The notes under the pieces are model-generated. The model did not search any database and was not told the DNA's origin. It worked only from the letters and a program-made list of their open reading frames with translations. A stretch of DNA of 64,000 nucleotides from Lachnospiraceae bacterium. Lineage in GTDB: Bacteria > Bacillota > Clostridia > Lachnospirales > Lachnospiraceae. Position numbers and translations under genes: made by a program. The stretch spans positions 1 through 64,000 of the forward strand of contig SFGF01000004.1 in the NCBI GenBank assembly GCA_004556655.1. The letters run 5' to 3'. Positions 35,749-45,498 of the stretch are shown piece after piece; within the stretch, counting starts at the first letter, position 1; each line of letters begins with the position of its first letter.

Positions 35749-36669
35749 ATGAACAACATTTCAAATGTGTCTATTGAAAAAAATTTAAAAGAGAATTCTA
35801 ATCACGGGGATTATACTTTTCCCGTCGATATTCATCAGGATTATTTCCCGGCATCCAGTGAAAATGAGCAGCACTGCATTCCCTGCCACTGGCATCCGGA
35901 AGTGGAGATTCTTCTCGTAACGAAAGGCTCTCTTCACTCCCAGGTGAACCTGAAAGAGTATGAAATTTTACCGGGAGAAGCGATTTTTGTCAATGCAAAC
36001 CAGCTTCATGCGGGATATCCTACCAGTGCCGGCGACACCCGCCTTCATTCCTTTATTTTTGATCCCAGCTTTCTTTATGGAAAGGAAAGCAGTCTGATCT
36101 ATCAGAAATATGTACGTCCCCTTCTGGAGAATTCTGCATTTCCTGCCTGTCATCTGCGGCCGATAGATGACGACCAGACTCAGTTTTTAAAAATGATCAA
36201 TCAGTGCTATTATCTCCAAAAAAATAAGCCCGCCAACTGGGAGCTTGAATTGCTCTCCCTGATGACAGGCTGCTGGGTAAAACTATGGAATCTGAACTGC
36301 CGGGAAACCTTACAGGTTCCCGTAAGCCGTAAAGCTTCCAGAGACCAGCTGAATATTCGTGCTTTTCTTGATTTTGTTCATGAACATTATGCGGAAAAAC
36401 TTTCTTTAAATGATCTGGCAGAAGCCGCTGCTTTAAGTCCCGGAGAATGCGGCCGTCTGTGCAACCGGGTACTTCATCAGACACCTATGAATTATCTGCT
36501 GTCCTACCGGATCGAACAGAGTATCCCAGATCTTTTAAAGCAGGAACTTTCCATTACCGAGATTGCATTGAAAGTCGGATTTTCCGGCTCCAGTTATTAT
36601 GCAGAAGTATTTCGCAAAATGAAAGGGGTATCTCCACGGGAATTCAGAAACCATATACTGAAGTTTTAA
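35749..36669 (+). CDS. AraC-family transcriptional regulator
   Basis: A 306-residue regulator. The cupin-like sensor domain contains CHWHPEVEILLVTKGSL and FVNANQLHAGYP. The DNA-binding domain is at residues 200-306: LSLNDLAEAAALSPGECGRLC and ITEIALKVGFSGSSYYAEVFRK, ending SPREFRN. AAGGAG precedes the ATG. The ligand is unknown; the divergent YczE-type gene is the nearest possible target. Its last four bases overlap the end of the convergent RNase H gene. Confidence 0.9.
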   Translation: MNNISNVSIEKNLKENSNHGDYTFPVDIHQDYFPASSENEQHCIPCHWHPEVEILLVTKGSLHSQVNLKEYEILPGEAIFVNANQLHAGYPTSAGDTRLHSFIFDPSFLYGKESSLIYQKYVRPLLENSAFPACHLRPIDDDQTQFLKMINQCYYLQKNKPANWELELLSLMTGCWVKLWNLNCRETLQVPVSRKASRDQLNIRAFLDFVHEHYAEKLSLNDLAEAAALSPGECGRLCNRVLHQTPMNYLLSYRIEQSIPDLLKQELSITEIALKVGFSGSSYYAEVFRKMKGVSPREFRNHILKF

Positions 36670-37280
36670 GCTCTTAATGCTTCTTTCGCCAGCTTATCAG
36701 CCTCTTCATTATAGTAATCCCCTGAATGAGCTTTGACTTTCCTGAAACTGATTTTTATATGGTTTTGCTGCCGCTGCATATATTCTGCGTATTTCTGTGT
36801 CAATGTGTTCTTGGCTTTCCAGACACCGGTAGCCCACTTTTCGATTCCTTCATAATCGTATCGTAGTTCCAGGTTATCATATCCATTTTTTATTGCCCAC
36901 CTGACTGCGGTCATTGCCCCAAGCATCTCACCGGCTACATTTCGAATTGCTAATGATTCCGGATTGTCACCATTTCCGGACTCTTTAATTATATCTCCAT
37001 CCGGTGTCAGAATCACGCATCCAAAGGCGTATTTTCCGATTGCTGCATCAAAACTTCCGTCTACATAAGCAATCAAACTGGATTTTTCCTTATTCAAAAC
37101 ATCTTCTATTTCTGCTTTTATATCTTCGTATTCCAAATACTTTTTTGCTTCATCTTCCGTTAAAAAGCCTTTATATTCTGCTCCAGGATATCCAGTAACC
37201 GCTGCTTCACATTCACTCCACGAATAGAATAGTCCAGTGGTCTTCCCTTTCCTGACAGCATATACTTTCTTTTTTGCCAT
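36666..37280 (-). CDS. Ribonuclease H with N-terminal viroplasmin-type domain
   Basis: A 204-residue RNase HI-type enzyme that cuts RNA in RNA-DNA hybrids. Residues 1-45 form the RNaseH1_N/viroplasmin domain (YAVRKGKTTGLFYSW and GYPGAEYKGF). The catalytic acids are in YVDGSFD, AGEMLGAM, LRYDYEGIEKW and NEEADKLAKEAL. GGAG precedes the ATG. It begins 12 bases after the MutS-like gene and is probably co-transcribed with it. Confidence 0.92.
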   Translation of the reverse strand: MAKKKVYAVRKGKTTGLFYSWSECEAAVTGYPGAEYKGFLTEDEAKKYLEYEDIKAEIEDVLNKEKSSLIAYVDGSFDAAIGKYAFGCVILTPDGDIIKESGNGDNPESLAIRNVAGEMLGAMTAVRWAIKNGYDNLELRYDYEGIEKWATGVWKAKNTLTQKYAEYMQRQQNHIKISFRKVKAHSGDYYNEEADKLAKEALRA

Positions 37281-37292
37281 ATGATCTCCAAT

Positions 37293-38987
37293 CTATTTCC
37301 ACACGCCCGTCTCTTCAAATCGTCTTGCAGACTCCTGGGCATCTTTTATAATCTGAGGATCATAACCGATGATCTCCAGCAGTTTGATGGCATTCCTCGT
37401 AGTAGCACGACCATCTTTCAGCTGATAGTTAAAGAATACATCGTGCTCCCTGATCTCTTCTTCAAAATGATAATTCTGGTAACAATTTTCCAGAATATAA
37501 GATAATTCAATATCATGTGTGGCAGCCAGCGGAAGTACATGCGGCATTGCCAGAGATCTTAGGATCTGGGAAGATGCAGCAATACGTTCAATCGTATTGG
37601 TTCCTCTGAGCACTTCATCTACAATACACAAAATCGGTTTTCCTTTTGCGCATTCTTTCAAAATTCTCTGCAGAGACTTAATTTCCACCATGTAGTAACT
37701 TTCGCCGCCTTCCAGATCATCCCTCAGAGCCATGGATGTCATCATTCTGAAATAATCCGCGTAATAAGCATGCGCCGTACAAGTATAAACTGTCTGTGCC
37801 AGAATCGCATTGAGTGCTATCGTTTTAAGGAACGTAGACTTGCCGGATGCGTTGGAACCGGTGATCAGCACACCTTTATCAATATTTATACTGTTAGCCA
37901 CCGGATTGGGAATCATGGGATGGTACATATCCTGAACCTGCAGCGTAACCTGAGTATTGTGATTCTCCCTCGAAATCAGCTGAGGCTGACACCAGAATGG
38001 AAGGAATTCACGAAATGATGCGATGGCTATCATTGCATCCAGTTCTCCCATGGCTTCAAACATATCTTCAATCTCTTCTTCATGGCCATCCACATGTTTC
38101 AGCATAGAATAGAATTTGATAAAATCCACCATGAAAATGATTTTAAGATAGGAAATTACAAAGGCTTCCAGTCCGTCCTGAACAGAATTCACCGATGCTA
38201 CCAGAAATGCACCTTTCCGAAAGCTTTTCATAGATTTATTTCCCACTCGAATCCTGTCAAGATAAGTCTGAATCTGCGGATTATCAATCTTCTCAAATCC
38301 GTCTGCCGCCTTGAGCATTCTCAGAATACAGATCAGACAGTTAAGGTATGGCTCCATTTTTTTCGAATTTCGCATATGAATGACGCCGTTTACGCACATC
38401 ATGACCATAAAAGCGGTCACTCCCACCAGTGGATTGATAAAAATCGCTCCTATGGAAAGCAGGGAAAGAACCGCCAGAAGAATATATTTACCGCTTCCTG
38501 CCCTCTCCACATCTTTCAGTGCATAAATATAATCGGAAAGAGAAAGGGCTGATATTTTCCTGACTTCTTTCACCTGACTCTGTACCTGGATCCGTTCTTC
38601 CTCATGTGTACGAAAATATTCAATCAGCCGGTTTCTTTCTTCCAGCACATCAACATCAAATTCCGGAATTCTCAACATACGGTAAAGCGCATCTTCACCA
38701 CAGGACGACACCGTCGTGTTCATAACCATAAAAATCTGATCCATATTCAGGTCATTCCAGGTAATATCATCCACCATGAATCTGCCATTTTGATGTTTTT
38801 TTGCATAGTGAGAAATACTGTCCAGTTCTTCTGTCGTATACTCCCTGTCTGCCACGGATCCCCACATTCGTCGAAGCTTTGCCAGGAACCATCTTCTCTG
38901 TTTTTTCTTGTCTCTAATCATAACTACAGCAGCGATAATAAAAATCGCTGCTATAGTCAACAGCATGATAATGCTTTCTTCTGTCAT
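37293..38987 (-). CDS. Membrane-anchored MutS domain V ATPase
   Basis: A 564-residue protein. Residues 5-25 form one membrane helix, and a hydrophobic pair lies near residues 170-205. The C-terminal third is a MutS-type ABC ATPase: Walker A GSNASGKST, then GGESYYMVEIKS, the Walker B/signature region CIVDEVLRGTNTIER and the switch histidine in AATHD. The mismatch-recognition domain of MutS1 is absent. This family of membrane MutS-like proteins occurs in Firmicutes and Bacteroidetes; its function is not known. It starts 40 bases after hemL and may be read from the hem operon. Confidence 0.82.
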   Translation of the reverse strand: MTEESIIMLLTIAAIFIIAAVVMIRDKKKQRRWFLAKLRRMWGSVADREYTTEELDSISHYAKKHQNGRFMVDDITWNDLNMDQIFMVMNTTVSSCGEDALYRMLRIPEFDVDVLEERNRLIEYFRTHEEERIQVQSQVKEVRKISALSLSDYIYALKDVERAGSGKYILLAVLSLLSIGAIFINPLVGVTAFMVMMCVNGVIHMRNSKKMEPYLNCLICILRMLKAADGFEKIDNPQIQTYLDRIRVGNKSMKSFRKGAFLVASVNSVQDGLEAFVISYLKIIFMVDFIKFYSMLKHVDGHEEEIEDMFEAMGELDAMIAIASFREFLPFWCQPQLISRENHNTQVTLQVQDMYHPMIPNPVANSINIDKGVLITGSNASGKSTFLKTIALNAILAQTVYTCTAHAYYADYFRMMTSMALRDDLEGGESYYMVEIKSLQRILKECAKGKPILCIVDEVLRGTNTIERIAASSQILRSLAMPHVLPLAATHDIELSYILENCYQNYHFEEEIREHDVFFNYQLKDGRATTRNAIKLLEIIGYDPQIIKDAQESARRFEETGVWK

Positions 38988-39026
38988 ACACTCTCCTGTG
39001 CTATCTTTTGATGATTTTCAAAATGA

Positions 39027-40307
39027 TTACTGTCTGAGATATTCCTCAAACACCCTCAGTGTTTCCGCCGTAGTCTCTTCCGTATGCGCATTGGAGACAA
39101 ACATAGCTTCAAACTGAGATGGTCCCAGATGAATTCCATACTCCAGCATAAACCGGAAATACTCTGCGAATGTGTTTGTATCCGCAGTTTTTGCCTCTTC
39201 ATAATTATGCACATCCTGATTCGTAAAATACAGACAGCCAAGGGAACCGATATGATTCATCTTCCATGGTTTTTCGTATTTCTTTACCAGCTCAGCCATT
39301 CCTTCAAATAGCTTCTCTGCATTATTTCTCATATTTATATAGATCTCAGGCTGTTCTTTCAAAATTTTGAGCTGTGTAATTCCGGCAGCCATAGCAACCG
39401 GATTGCCACTGAGGGTACCGGCCTGATAAACGCTTCCAACCGGAGCCACCATTTCCATGATCTCACGTTTTCCGCCATAGGCGCCTACCGGCATGCCTCC
39501 ACCGATAATCTTTCCATAGGTGACCAGATCGGCCTGAATACCAAAATACTCCTGAGCTCCACCGAAAGCCAAACGGAAGCCTGTGATTACTTCATCAAAA
39601 ATAAGGACAGTACCATAATCCGTACACAGATTTCTCAGTCCCTGAAGGAATCCTTCCTCCGGCAGTACAACACCCATATTGGCAGCAACCGGCTCCACGA
39701 TTACAGCCGCGATCTGATCCGGGAACTGCTCAAATAACGCTTTTACGCTGCTTAAATCATTGTACACTGCAGTCAGAGTATCCTGCGTACAGCCTGCCGG
39801 AACTCCTGCACTGTCAGGAACCCCTGCTGTCATAACGCCGGATCCGGCTTTCACCAGAAGTGCATCCGAATGTCCATGATAGCATCCGGCAAATTTAACA
39901 ATTTTATTTCTTCTGGTATACCCTCTCGCCACACGGATCGCACTCATTACCGCTTCTGTACCGGAATTTACCATACGGATCATCTCTACGGAAGGAATGT
40001 TTTTGCAGATGAACTCTGCCATCTCCACTTCGATCTCCGTCGCTGCTCCGAAACTTAATCCTCTCTCTGCTTTTCTAACAACCTCTTTCAGAACATCCTG
40101 ATTATTATGTCCAAGGATCATGGGACCCCAGGAACCAATATAATCGATGTATTTCTTACCGTCCGCATCGAAAACAAACGGTCCTGTAGCTCCTTCGATA
40201 AAACGTGGTGTCATCCCAACAGAACCATAGGCTCTTACCGGGCTGTTCACCCCTCCCGGAATCACTTTCACTGCACGTTTGAATAATCCATCCGATCTGC
40301 TGCTCAT
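39027..40307 (-). CDS. hemL: Glutamate-1-semialdehyde 2,1-aminomutase
   Basis: Converts glutamate 1-semialdehyde to 5-aminolevulinate. This is a 426-residue PLP enzyme. The N-terminal GGVNSPVRAY, the cofactor-binding SGTEAVMSAIR, the DEVITGFR aspartate and the PLP lysine in TYGKIIGGGMPVGA are all seen. It is the last gene of the hemA-to-hemL operon and overlaps hemB by one base. In this window the tetrapyrrole goes to sirohydrochlorin and cobalamin; no heme-branch genes are present. Confidence 0.97.
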   Translation of the reverse strand: MSSRSDGLFKRAVKVIPGGVNSPVRAYGSVGMTPRFIEGATGPFVFDADGKKYIDYIGSWGPMILGHNNQDVLKEVVRKAERGLSFGAATEIEVEMAEFICKNIPSVEMIRMVNSGTEAVMSAIRVARGYTRRNKIVKFAGCYHGHSDALLVKAGSGVMTAGVPDSAGVPAGCTQDTLTAVYNDLSSVKALFEQFPDQIAAVIVEPVAANMGVVLPEEGFLQGLRNLCTDYGTVLIFDEVITGFRLAFGGAQEYFGIQADLVTYGKIIGGGMPVGAYGGKREIMEMVAPVGSVYQAGTLSGNPVAMAAGITQLKILKEQPEIYINMRNNAEKLFEGMAELVKKYEKPWKMNHIGSLGCLYFTNQDVHNYEEAKTADTNTFAEYFRFMLEYGIHLGPSQFEAMFVSNAHTEETTAETLRVFEEYLRQ

Positions 40308-41299
40308 TATCCGATTCTCCCTTCATCCATACATTTTGCCAGTTCTTTTGCGTAATAAGTAAGATAAATCTGAGCACCGGCACGATATGCGCCTACTGCC
40401 ATTTCACACATAATTCTTTCTTCGTCGATCCAGCCCTTCTGCGCAGCTGCTTTCACCATGGCATACTCTCCGCTCACACTGTATGCCGCAACAGGAACGT
40501 TAGTCACTTCTTTTACTTTCGTGATCATATCCTGATAAGCAAGTGCCGGTTTTACCATAACAATATCTGCCCCTTCTTCCACATCCAAAAGTGCCTCTTT
40601 TACACCCTCACGGCTGTTATGGGGATCCATCTGGTAGCTTTTACGATCCCCGAAAGCCGGAGCAGAATCAGCTGCTTCCCGGAAGGGTCCGTAAAATGCA
40701 GATGCATATTTTACAGCATAAGACATGATCGGTGTCTCTTTGTATCCGTTTTTATCCAGTGCCTGTCGGATCGCCAATACCCGTCCGTCCATCATATCGG
40801 ACGGTGCCACCATATCTGCTCCCGCCTGTACATGAGAAACCGCAGTCTTGGCAAGAAGCTCAAGGGTACTGTCATTTTCCACTTCATGACCGCACAGCAT
40901 ACCACAGTGACCATGAGAGGTGTACTCACAAAGACAAACGTCTGTTATATAATATAAATCAGGAAACTGTTCTTTTCCCACTGCAAGTGCTCTCTGTACA
41001 ATTCCGTCCTGCGCATAAGCCTGACTTGCAATCTCATCTTTTTTATCCGGAATACCGAACAGCATCACACTGCCCACCCCCGCTTTAGAAAGTCTTTCCA
41101 GCTCATAAGGAAGACGATCCAGCGTATAACGGAACTGTCCCGGCATGGAAGGAATCTCATCTTCTCTTCCCATACCTTCCTGTACAAACAACGGGTAAAT
41201 CAGGGACGATTTGTCCATTCTAGTCTCTCGTACCATTTTCCGCAGATACTCTCCGCCACGAAGTCTTCTCGGTCTTTTTATTATTTCCATAATATTCAT
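40307..41299 (-). CDS. hemB: Porphobilinogen synthase (5-aminolevulinate dehydratase)
   Basis: Condenses two 5-aminolevulinates to porphobilinogen. The protein has 330 residues. The zinc-site cysteines are in DVCLCEYTSHGHCG, and the two catalytic lysines lie in YAVKYASAFYGPFRE and VMVKPALAY. GDRKSYQMDP is also conserved. It overlaps its neighbours by four bases and one base, typical of translational coupling. Confidence 0.97.
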   Translation of the reverse strand: MNIMEIIKRPRRLRGGEYLRKMVRETRMDKSSLIYPLFVQEGMGREDEIPSMPGQFRYTLDRLPYELERLSKAGVGSVMLFGIPDKKDEIASQAYAQDGIVQRALAVGKEQFPDLYYITDVCLCEYTSHGHCGMLCGHEVENDSTLELLAKTAVSHVQAGADMVAPSDMMDGRVLAIRQALDKNGYKETPIMSYAVKYASAFYGPFREAADSAPAFGDRKSYQMDPHNSREGVKEALLDVEEGADIVMVKPALAYQDMITKVKEVTNVPVAAYSVSGEYAMVKAAAQKGWIDEERIMCEMAVGAYRAGAQIYLTYYAKELAKCMDEGRIG

Positions 41300-42810
41300 C
41301 TCCTTTGCTGATACAATTCTATAACCAATTCTACCAGACTGTCAATAGAAGCCTCTTTGGCCACATAGGTCTCCATACCGTACCGTGCTGCTTCTTCTCT
41401 GGTCTGTTTTCCGATACATGCTGCTTTCACTTTTGTGTAATCCAGATCCGGAACTGCCCGGACAAATCCCCGTACTGTGGAAGCACTGGTAAATACGGCA
41501 TAATTTATTTTGCCATCCTCAAATTCTTTTGCCTCATCGATCAATTCCTGACTCTCATAAGTGGTATCATATGTAGCCAGATCATCCACATGAAGATCCG
41601 GTCGTTTGCTCAGTTCTTCCATGATTTCTTTATTGCCGATTGCTGCTCTCGGAATCAATACAGATGCGCCGGTTTCACATACCTGTGCCATTTTTCTGCC
41701 AAGAGATGCCCCATCAAAAACTTCCGGCATAAGATCCGGGTATAATCCCCGTTCTTTCAAAGCTTTTTGTGTACCTTTTCCGATTGCTGCGATTTTCAGA
41801 CTGCCAAGTGCCCGGATATCTTTTCCTTCTTCCAGCAGCAGTTCAAAGAAAATGCGAACACCGCTTGGACTGGTAAATGCAATCCACTGATAAAATTCCA
41901 GTTTTTCCAGACATTCTTTTATTTTCGTTCTGTCTTTGACCGGTGATACCGCTATCGCCGGAAGTTCCAGCACCTCTGCCCCCTGAACGCGAAGCTTCTG
42001 CGCCATAGAGGATATAAGCTCCTTCGGTCTGGTAACCAGTACTTTACATCCTGCCAGCGGAAGTTTTTCATACCATCCGAAACGATCTGCCACTTCGCAG
42101 ACGCCCCCGACTACAATGATTGCCGGTGTTTCAATTCCCTGACGGTCCACTTCCTGTTTCAGAGTTTTTACCGTAGCTACAATTCTTTTCTGTCCCGCTG
42201 TTGTTCCCTGTTGCAAAACAGCTGCCGGCGTTTCCGGATTCATCCCGGCAGATATCAGATGACTGCAGATATCTTCCAGTGCCGTCACTCCCATCAGAAA
42301 TACCAGAGTCCCTCCTGTACGTACAAGTGCCTCAAAATCAATATTGTATGCCTGTCCGGCTTTTTTATGTCCTGTGATGATATGGACAGAGGAACAATAA
42401 TCTCTGTGAGTCACCGGGATTCCGTTGTACGCAGGAACGGCAATACTGGAAGTTACACCTGGAACAACCTCATAGGGAATCTCATGTTCCGTCAGAAGTT
42501 CCAGTTCTTCTCCGCCTCTGCCAAAAAGGAAGGGGTCTCCGCCTTTTAACCTAACCACCCGGTATCCTTTCTGTGCTTCTTCCAGAAGTACCTGATTGAT
42601 CATTTCCTGTTTCATGATATGATGTCCTGCCCGTTTCCCCACATTGATAAGGCGGGCATTTTTCGGAACCATTGCCAGAACACCGTCACCAACCAGACTG
42701 TCATAGACTACAACTTCTGCCTGTTCCAGCACCTGTTTCCCTTTTATCGTAAACAGTCCCACATCTCCGGGGCCTGCGCCTACCAGCCATACTTTACCCT
42801 GTTTTTTCAT
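41296..42810 (-). CDS. cobA: Fused uroporphyrinogen-III C-methyltransferase and uroporphyrinogen-III synthase
   Basis: A 504-residue bifunctional protein. Residues 1-245 are the SAM-dependent methyltransferase (CobA): VWLVGAGPGDVGLFTIKG, RLKGGDPFLFGRGGEE and PGVTSSIAVPAYNGIPVTHR. Residues 250-504 are HemD-like: VLVTRPKE, WIAFTSPSGVRIFFE and FTSASTVRGFV. It closes hydroxymethylbilane to uroporphyrinogen III and methylates that to precorrin-2. The fusion is common in Clostridia and commits flow to siroheme and cobalamin. It overlaps hemC and hemB by four bases each. Confidence 0.96.
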   Translation of the reverse strand: MKKQGKVWLVGAGPGDVGLFTIKGKQVLEQAEVVVYDSLVGDGVLAMVPKNARLINVGKRAGHHIMKQEMINQVLLEEAQKGYRVVRLKGGDPFLFGRGGEELELLTEHEIPYEVVPGVTSSIAVPAYNGIPVTHRDYCSSVHIITGHKKAGQAYNIDFEALVRTGGTLVFLMGVTALEDICSHLISAGMNPETPAAVLQQGTTAGQKRIVATVKTLKQEVDRQGIETPAIIVVGGVCEVADRFGWYEKLPLAGCKVLVTRPKELISSMAQKLRVQGAEVLELPAIAVSPVKDRTKIKECLEKLEFYQWIAFTSPSGVRIFFELLLEEGKDIRALGSLKIAAIGKGTQKALKERGLYPDLMPEVFDGASLGRKMAQVCETGASVLIPRAAIGNKEIMEELSKRPDLHVDDLATYDTTYESQELIDEAKEFEDGKINYAVFTSASTVRGFVRAVPDLDYTKVKAACIGKQTREEAARYGMETYVAKEASIDSLVELVIELYQQRR

Positions 42811-43691
42811 CCTTCTACATCCTCTTTCAGTTTTTTCGCAAGCCTTACACCCAGTTCTTCCGCTTCATCCACAGTTCCGTTCATGCTGTCCTTTTTATAC
42901 TTACCTGTACTCTCCTGATAGTATAATCCCATAAGGTGAATGCTATCTCCGTGGATTATTGCGTGCGCAGCCACCGGTGAAGAACATCCCCCATCCAGAT
43001 AACGGACAAAGGCTCTTTCCGCCAGAGCTGCCTTTGTACCATCCCTGTCTGCAAAATGCTCCAGATAAGAATAATCTTCTCCCTGTCTTCCCTGCACAGC
43101 AAGGATTCCCTGACCTGCTGCCGGTATCATTTCCTCCGGTTCAAAATAACGGGAAATTCTTTCCTCCAGACCCAGCCGTTTCAGACCTGCTGCTGCCAGA
43201 ATCAGTGCACTGTACTCTCCACTGTCCAGTTTATTCAGTCTGGTCTGTACATTTCCACGGACACTTTTAAATTCAGCCTGCGGATACAATTCTTTTAACT
43301 GCAGAATTCTTCTAAGGCTGGAACAGCCAATGGGCTTTGTAAAATCAATCTCCCGACTTCCCCGGGGAAGTACCAGTACATCTCTCGGATCTTCCCTCTT
43401 CGAAAATGCCACCAAAGGTAATTCTTCCGGCACCTCCATCGGTACATCCTTCAGACTGTGTACCGACAGATCACTTTTCTTTTCCAGCAGCGCTTTATCA
43501 AGTTCTTTCACAAAAAGTCCTTTGCCACCTATTTTATCCAATGTACGGTCCAGAATTTTATCTCCCGTTGTTTTCATTGTAAGAAGGGAAATTTCCCGAT
43601 CCGGACACTCCTTTTTCAGGTATTCCATCACCATTTCACTCTGTATCACCGCAAGACGGCTTTCCCTGCTACCAATGCGTATGGTTTTCAT
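42807..43691 (-). CDS. hemC: Hydroxymethylbilane synthase
   Basis: Joins four porphobilinogens into hydroxymethylbilane. The protein has 294 residues. IGSRESRLAVIQSEMV opens the fold, DKIGGKGLFVKELD and HSLKDVPMEVPE line the active site, RRILQLKELYP follows, and the dipyrromethane cofactor cysteine is in YLDGGCSSPVAAHA. It overlaps sirC and cobA/hemD by four bases each. Confidence 0.97.
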   Translation of the reverse strand: MKTIRIGSRESRLAVIQSEMVMEYLKKECPDREISLLTMKTTGDKILDRTLDKIGGKGLFVKELDKALLEKKSDLSVHSLKDVPMEVPEELPLVAFSKREDPRDVLVLPRGSREIDFTKPIGCSSLRRILQLKELYPQAEFKSVRGNVQTRLNKLDSGEYSALILAAAGLKRLGLEERISRYFEPEEMIPAAGQGILAVQGRQGEDYSYLEHFADRDGTKAALAERAFVRYLDGGCSSPVAAHAIIHGDSIHLMGLYYQESTGKYKKDSMNGTVDEAEELGVRLAKKLKEDVEG

Positions 43692-44167
43692 CTGTCTTTA
43701 CTCCCTTCAAATCCTTCTAATACTTCCGAGATTTTTTCACGCAGTATAGCTGCCCCGTGATGATCTTTTCCTGATGCATTGATTCCTACTACATAAGAAT
43801 CTTTTCTTACAATTCCCGGGAAATGAAAATCACATTTTTCTTTATTGCTGGCCACATTGACCAGTGCACCCAGGCATTTTGCCACACTGTATATCTCTTC
43901 ATTCAGTTTATGATCGTCTGTGGCTGCCAGAACCATCCACGCATCATATATATCTTCTCTTTTATATTCCCTGCGTATCACTGTGATTTTTTCTTCCTGC
44001 TCCAGTTTTTCCAGTTCCGGAAGAATCTCAGGCGCTACAACTGTAATATGATTACAGAAATCACATAAGGTTTTTACTCTGCGGGCAGCGATATTTCCGC
44101 CTCCAACCACCGTGATTTTTTTCTCGCTGATGTCTACAAACATCGGGAAATATCCATTATTCTTCAT
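43688..44167 (-). CDS. sirC: Precorrin-2 dehydrogenase (sirohydrochlorin-forming)
   Basis: About 159 residues. After the ATG at 44167 come YFPMFVDISEKKITVVGGGNIAARRV, the NAD-binding loop of the SirC/CysG-N family, and ATDDHKLNEEI with NVASNKEKCDFHFPGIV. It oxidises precorrin-2 to sirohydrochlorin with NAD. The chelatase function of CysG/Met8 cannot be judged, but a separate cobalt chelatase (CbiK) is encoded at 49.3 kb. The start overlaps the end of hemA by 11 bases; the longer frame lies within hemA. Confidence 0.92.
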   Translation of the reverse strand: MKNNGYFPMFVDISEKKITVVGGGNIAARRVKTLCDFCNHITVVAPEILPELEKLEQEEKITVIRREYKREDIYDAWMVLAATDDHKLNEEIYSVAKCLGALVNVASNKEKCDFHFPGIVRKDSYVVGINASGKDHHGAAILREKISEVLEGFEGSKDR

Positions 44168-45386
44168 ACAGCTTTTCCAGTCCTTCCACACACTCCGCAA
44201 ACGTATCTTTTTCCAAGGTATCACGTAGTCCAAAAATCATTTTCGTTACCACTTTTCCTGCCGCTGTATCGATTGCCTTTTCCAATTCCTCTTTTTCTTC
44301 TTCCTGCAATGGAAGTTTGTGGAGAATTTTATGGAGACGGAGATTCAGGTCAGTCACAGCCTCTTCTTTGATTTCCTGAATTCTCGGAATCATATCACGA
44401 CCATCCAGCCAGACATAAAAATCATCCATTTCTTCCTGAAGAATCACTTCCGCATGTTCCATGGATATTTTCATAGATTCGCTGGGACCTGTCAGTTTGA
44501 AATCGTCAATGGTATACAATTTCGTCATGGAAAGTCCTGAGATTTCCGGATCAATATCTCTCGGAACTGCCAGATCAATAAAAATCACGTTTTTCTTAAG
44601 CCCTGCTTCTTCTACCTGTTCTTTTGTCAGCGTAAAATTCGGACTGGCGGTGGCACTGACTACAAGATCACATCCCGGAAGGAAATCCAGCCGCTCTCCA
44701 TAATTGATCCTGGAACATCCCATAGGAATGCTCACCATTCCACTGCGGTACTGACGTACGGTAACTGTCACCTCTGCTCCTGTCCGCTTCAATGACTGGG
44801 CGGCAAGCTTCCCCATCTCACCGTTTCCGATCACCATACAGTTTGCGTTTCCAAAATCAAAGTTTTTATTCTTCAGCATTTCGATAGCCTGATCCATAGC
44901 CGTCTGATTGGCCCTTGAAAATGTCACATCTGTCTTCACCCTTTTACCGGCTGTAACCGCTTTTCGAAACAGCACTTCCAGTACATTGTCTGTCACATAA
45001 CTTTCTCTTGCCAGAGCCAGCGCATCTTTGACCTGTGTAATGATCTGATCTTCCGCCAATATCATGGACTTCAACCCACAAGTCAGATGAAACAGATGAT
45101 CAACTGCTTCTTTTCCCTCTCTTTTTACAAAATAAGACTCATACTGGGTGGGATCAACCTCTTTCAATCTGCAAAGTTCTTCCAGCAGAGAGCCTTCCCA
45201 TTTTTCATCCGTACTTGCCCATATTTCCATTCGGTTACAGGTGGATATAATCACACATCCAAGAACACCCGGAATCTTTTTCCACCGTTCCATAGCCGCA
45301 GCTGCATTCTTTTTTGTAAAAGAAAACAGGGCACGAATATCCACATTTGCTTTTGTGTGGTCTATGCCTATCATTTGTATACTCAT
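44157..45386 (-). CDS. hemA: Glutamyl-tRNA reductase
   Basis: Reduces glutamyl-tRNA to glutamate 1-semialdehyde, the first committed step. The protein has 409 residues from the ATG at 45386, with GGAGG 11 bases upstream. IGIDHTKANVDIRALFSF, the catalytic cysteine in STCNRMEIW, LTCGLKSMILAEDQI, and the NADPH-binding VIGNGEMGKLAAQSL are visible. It heads the six-gene operon. Its promoter region shares a sequence with that of the neighbouring TetR gene. Confidence 0.96.
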   Translation of the reverse strand: MSIQMIGIDHTKANVDIRALFSFTKKNAAAAMERWKKIPGVLGCVIISTCNRMEIWASTDEKWEGSLLEELCRLKEVDPTQYESYFVKREGKEAVDHLFHLTCGLKSMILAEDQIITQVKDALALARESYVTDNVLEVLFRKAVTAGKRVKTDVTFSRANQTAMDQAIEMLKNKNFDFGNANCMVIGNGEMGKLAAQSLKRTGAEVTVTVRQYRSGMVSIPMGCSRINYGERLDFLPGCDLVVSATASPNFTLTKEQVEEAGLKKNVIFIDLAVPRDIDPEISGLSMTKLYTIDDFKLTGPSESMKISMEHAEVILQEEMDDFYVWLDGRDMIPRIQEIKEEAVTDLNLRLHKILHKLPLQEEEKEELEKAIDTAAGKVVTKMIFGLRDTLEKDTFAECVEGLEKLYEE

Positions 45387-45423
45387 TGTTACTTGTTCCT
45401 CCGGTTCTAATCTCATCATAAAA

Positions 45424-45448
45424 GATGCATCTTTCACACTTATGCATC
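45424..45448. repeat. Inverted repeat at the hemA transcription start
   Basis: GATGCAT and ATGCATC arms separated by 11 bases, directly after the -10 candidate TATGAT. It could be an operator or a leader hairpin. Confidence 0.4.
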
Positions 45449-45479
45449 ATCATAGCACAAGTTATTTTAAAATGAAAGT
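45449..45479 (-). promoter_or_regulatory. Candidate hemA promoter with shared TetR-type site
   Basis: The -10 candidate is TATGAT (45449-45454); the -35 position at 45472-45477 reads TTTCAT, a poor match, suggesting regulation. A 15-base stretch at 45465-45479 matches 13 of 15 positions of the tetR promoter region (46107-46121). Confidence 0.45.
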
Positions 45480-45498
45480 TACTATTGGTATTATTTAA

